Source: Rhizobiales bacterium 65-79
Lineage (GTDB): Bacteria; Pseudomonadota; Alphaproteobacteria; Rhizobiales; Rhizobiaceae
Direction of reading: 5' to 3'
Length of the DNA stretch: 64,000 nucleotides
NCBI GenBank assembly: GCA_001896885.1
Contig: MKRJ01000011.1
Coordinates: 228,265-292,264, forward strand
Positions 63,601-64,000 of the stretch are shown here, one piece after another (the stretch's first letter is position 1; each line of letters begins with the position of its first letter). The position numbers were made by a program, and so were the translations under genes. The notes beneath the pieces are model-generated. The model saw nothing but the letters and a program-made list of their open reading frames with translations. It had not been told where the DNA came from and ran no database searches.

Positions 63601-64000
63601 GTTCGCGGCGATGGTGGCTGTATAGCCCGCGCCGGCCGCAGTACCGTCGCCGACCCGGATGGTGGTCGTCCCCGAACCCATGGCAAGGGCGTCGCCCTCC
63701 ACCACATAGCCGTCGCTCGCGAACTGCATCCCCTCGCCGATCGGAAGTAAGCCTCCGCCGTTCGCATCGACCGTAACGGTGCCGCCGGTTCCGGTGAAGA
63801 TGAGCAGCGCGGCGGGATCATAGGTCCCGTTGGCGCTGACGTCCGTATTGGTCCAGTTGGTTCCCGTCGCGCTCCATGTGCCGCTGCCGCCGACTAGCGC
63901 GCCGGGCGTGGTGGTCGTGCCGTTCCAGAAATCGAACGATCCCGAAGGCGGTGTGGTCGTGGCCGCCACCAGGAGGTTGATCTGGTTCGCCTGAGCCGTC
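60604..64000 (-). CDS. Autotransporter adhesin with VDG-GSTW repeats (partial)
   Basis: Type Va autotransporter whose N-terminal signal lies beyond the right edge; the frame is open to base 64000 (over 1130 residues here). After about 175 residues come eight or so passenger repeats of roughly 45-55 residues. Each has VTVDGAGSTWTN, then LYVGGSGAGTLNI and SNGGxVSN, the beta-helix pattern of autotransporter T-X-W repeats. A linker near NERAAGQGVQSL leads to the C-terminal barrel, from AVWTRGFGAWGSWSSDG to the final aromatic IRANFSMKF, about 280 residues. The protein should display a beta-helical passenger at the cell surface; adhesion is the usual role but is not shown here. Confidence 0.9.
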   Translation of the reverse strand, partial: TAQANQINLLVAATTTPPSGSFDFWNGTTTTPGALVGGSGTWSATGTNWTNTDVSANGTYDPAALLIFTGTGGTVTVDANGGGLLPIGEGMQFASDGYVVEGDALAMGSGTTTIRVGDGTAAGAGYTATIAANLTGAGNLDKTDLGTLMLTGADSLGGNIMVDGGTLAISGGGSVSDTFGAIGNDTGSDGAVTVDGEGSTWTNTSSLVVGNSGAGTLGITNGGNVSSDGGSIGDGAGSIGAVTVDGAGSKWTMDSGLFIGASGAGTLDIKNGGGVSNTFGFVENGIVTVDGAGSTWANAGDLYVGGSGDGMLGVTNGGGVSSNGGHIGGNAGTTGTVTVDGPGSAWTMSSDLFVGGSGAGVLNIRQGGTVSNAWGFVDAGAGSRAATTVDGAGSTWTNNGSLYVGESGAGTLHISNGGAVVSTGDDILGANAGSNGSVTVDGDGSTLKSTGIQVGSGGDGTLVVSNGGVVSNSYGYIGAGSGSSGAVTVDGAGSTWTSTVELRVGGSGSGTLNISNGGLVDAASLSVGLDGGDGTVVIGGLQGGAPQAPGTLDAPVVNLYDSGALVFQHSDTTGYSFDPQIAGTGALEQVAGTTILTAGSGAFTGPTSISGGVLRVDGWIGNSAVTVNGGIVGGTGTVGDLIVEPGGTIAPGNSIGTLNVAGDVGFSAGSTYQVEVNAAGQSDLIAASGAAGIKGGAVDVLAGSGNYAPSTQYTILTADGGVNGTFDSVSSNFAFLAPTLTYDENNVYLELDRNGIDFDSIGGTPNERAAGQGVQSLDPGSAIYGAVLSLDIPSARAAFDALSGEVHASAQSVLIEDSRFVREAAVDRLRDAFDAVGATLTPVMSYAEGGPALAPATTDGLAVWTRGFGAWGSWSSDGNAARLDRSTGGLLMGADVPVGAWRFGVLTGYSYTSFDVKDRSSSGVSRNYHLGLYGGTQWGNLALRTGAAYTWHDLSFDRSVGFPGFSDQLAGGYSADTAQAFAELGYGFHAGNVAFEPFANLAYVSLSTDGFTERGGVAALKGKGMTTDATFTTLGVHASTDFDLGGIQATARGTLGWRHAFGNATPKSTLSFAGGSPFSIAGVPIAMDAAVIEAGLDFGISRNATLGLSYNGQFGSDVTDQSIRANFSMKF

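Overview
The window is high-GC DNA from an alphaproteobacterium of the order Hyphomicrobiales (Rhizobiales; Rhizobiaceae/Phyllobacteriaceae-like). The grounds are a TamA-type assembly porin, a CpdR regulator next to a HisN-type phosphatase and an N-formylglutamate amidohydrolase, an MmgR/suhB-type small RNA, a ROSE-like thermometer upstream of a small heat shock gene, and REP-like GC-rich intergenic palindromes. Genus cannot be fixed from the sequence alone.

Left part, 1-32.7 kb, looks like ordinary chromosome. It starts inside tamA (minus strand), then mpg and topoisomerase IB. A five-gene dipeptide/oligopeptide ABC operon (4300-10027) follows, with three ATGA overlaps. Next is a divergent amino-sugar locus: N-acetylglucosamine kinase, a GntR regulator, a SIS-domain deaminase and nagA run leftward, while murQ and a four-gene sugar ABC transporter run rightward (10218-19384). 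Together these would import, phosphorylate, deacetylate and deaminate N-acetylglucosamine and handle MurNAc-6-phosphate. gltD and gltB follow, but gltB carries an internal deletion with a frameshift and is annotated as a pseudogene. Then come a threonine aldolase, an aldo/keto reductase, hsp20 with an RpoH-like promoter and ROSE-like leader, a lysophospholipase-like hydrolase, hisN, the MmgR-type sRNA, an N-formylglutamate amidohydrolase, cpdR and tRNA-Val(GAC).

Right part, 32.7-64 kb, is accessory. Immediately after the tRNA lies a DUF3489/DUF2924/large serine recombinase module. It is followed by a cluster with defence character: a HEPN-motif/zinc-ribbon protein translationally coupled to a frameshifted PD-(D/E)XK-like gene, a Gabija-type pair (GajA OLD nuclease, GajB UvrD-like helicase), a frameshifted AbiH-like gene, a CoiA-like nuclease and a catalytic-domain-only tyrosine recombinase with its own terminator.

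From 46.6 to 60.5 kb there are mixed cargo genes: an unrecognised 307-residue protein, a DUF1353 lipoprotein, two methyltransferases, a DUF4242 protein, LysR and AraC regulators, a MAPEG protein, an Omp25-like barrel, a sulfotransferase, a PLD-family nuclease and a small sunset-type protein. They are separated by repeated non-coding elements. One family, between 55.9 and 58.7 kb, folds into two hairpins whose stems are kept by compensatory or wobble changes. A 35-codon gene at 55.3 kb resembles a RiPP precursor. An IS3-family remnant abuts a truncated SsuC/TauC-type permease near 59.2 kb. The window ends inside a large autotransporter adhesin gene (minus strand).

The main items for follow-up are the repeated two-hairpin element, the HEPN/PD-(D/E)XK pair beside Gabija, the RiPP-like peptide and the broken gltB.
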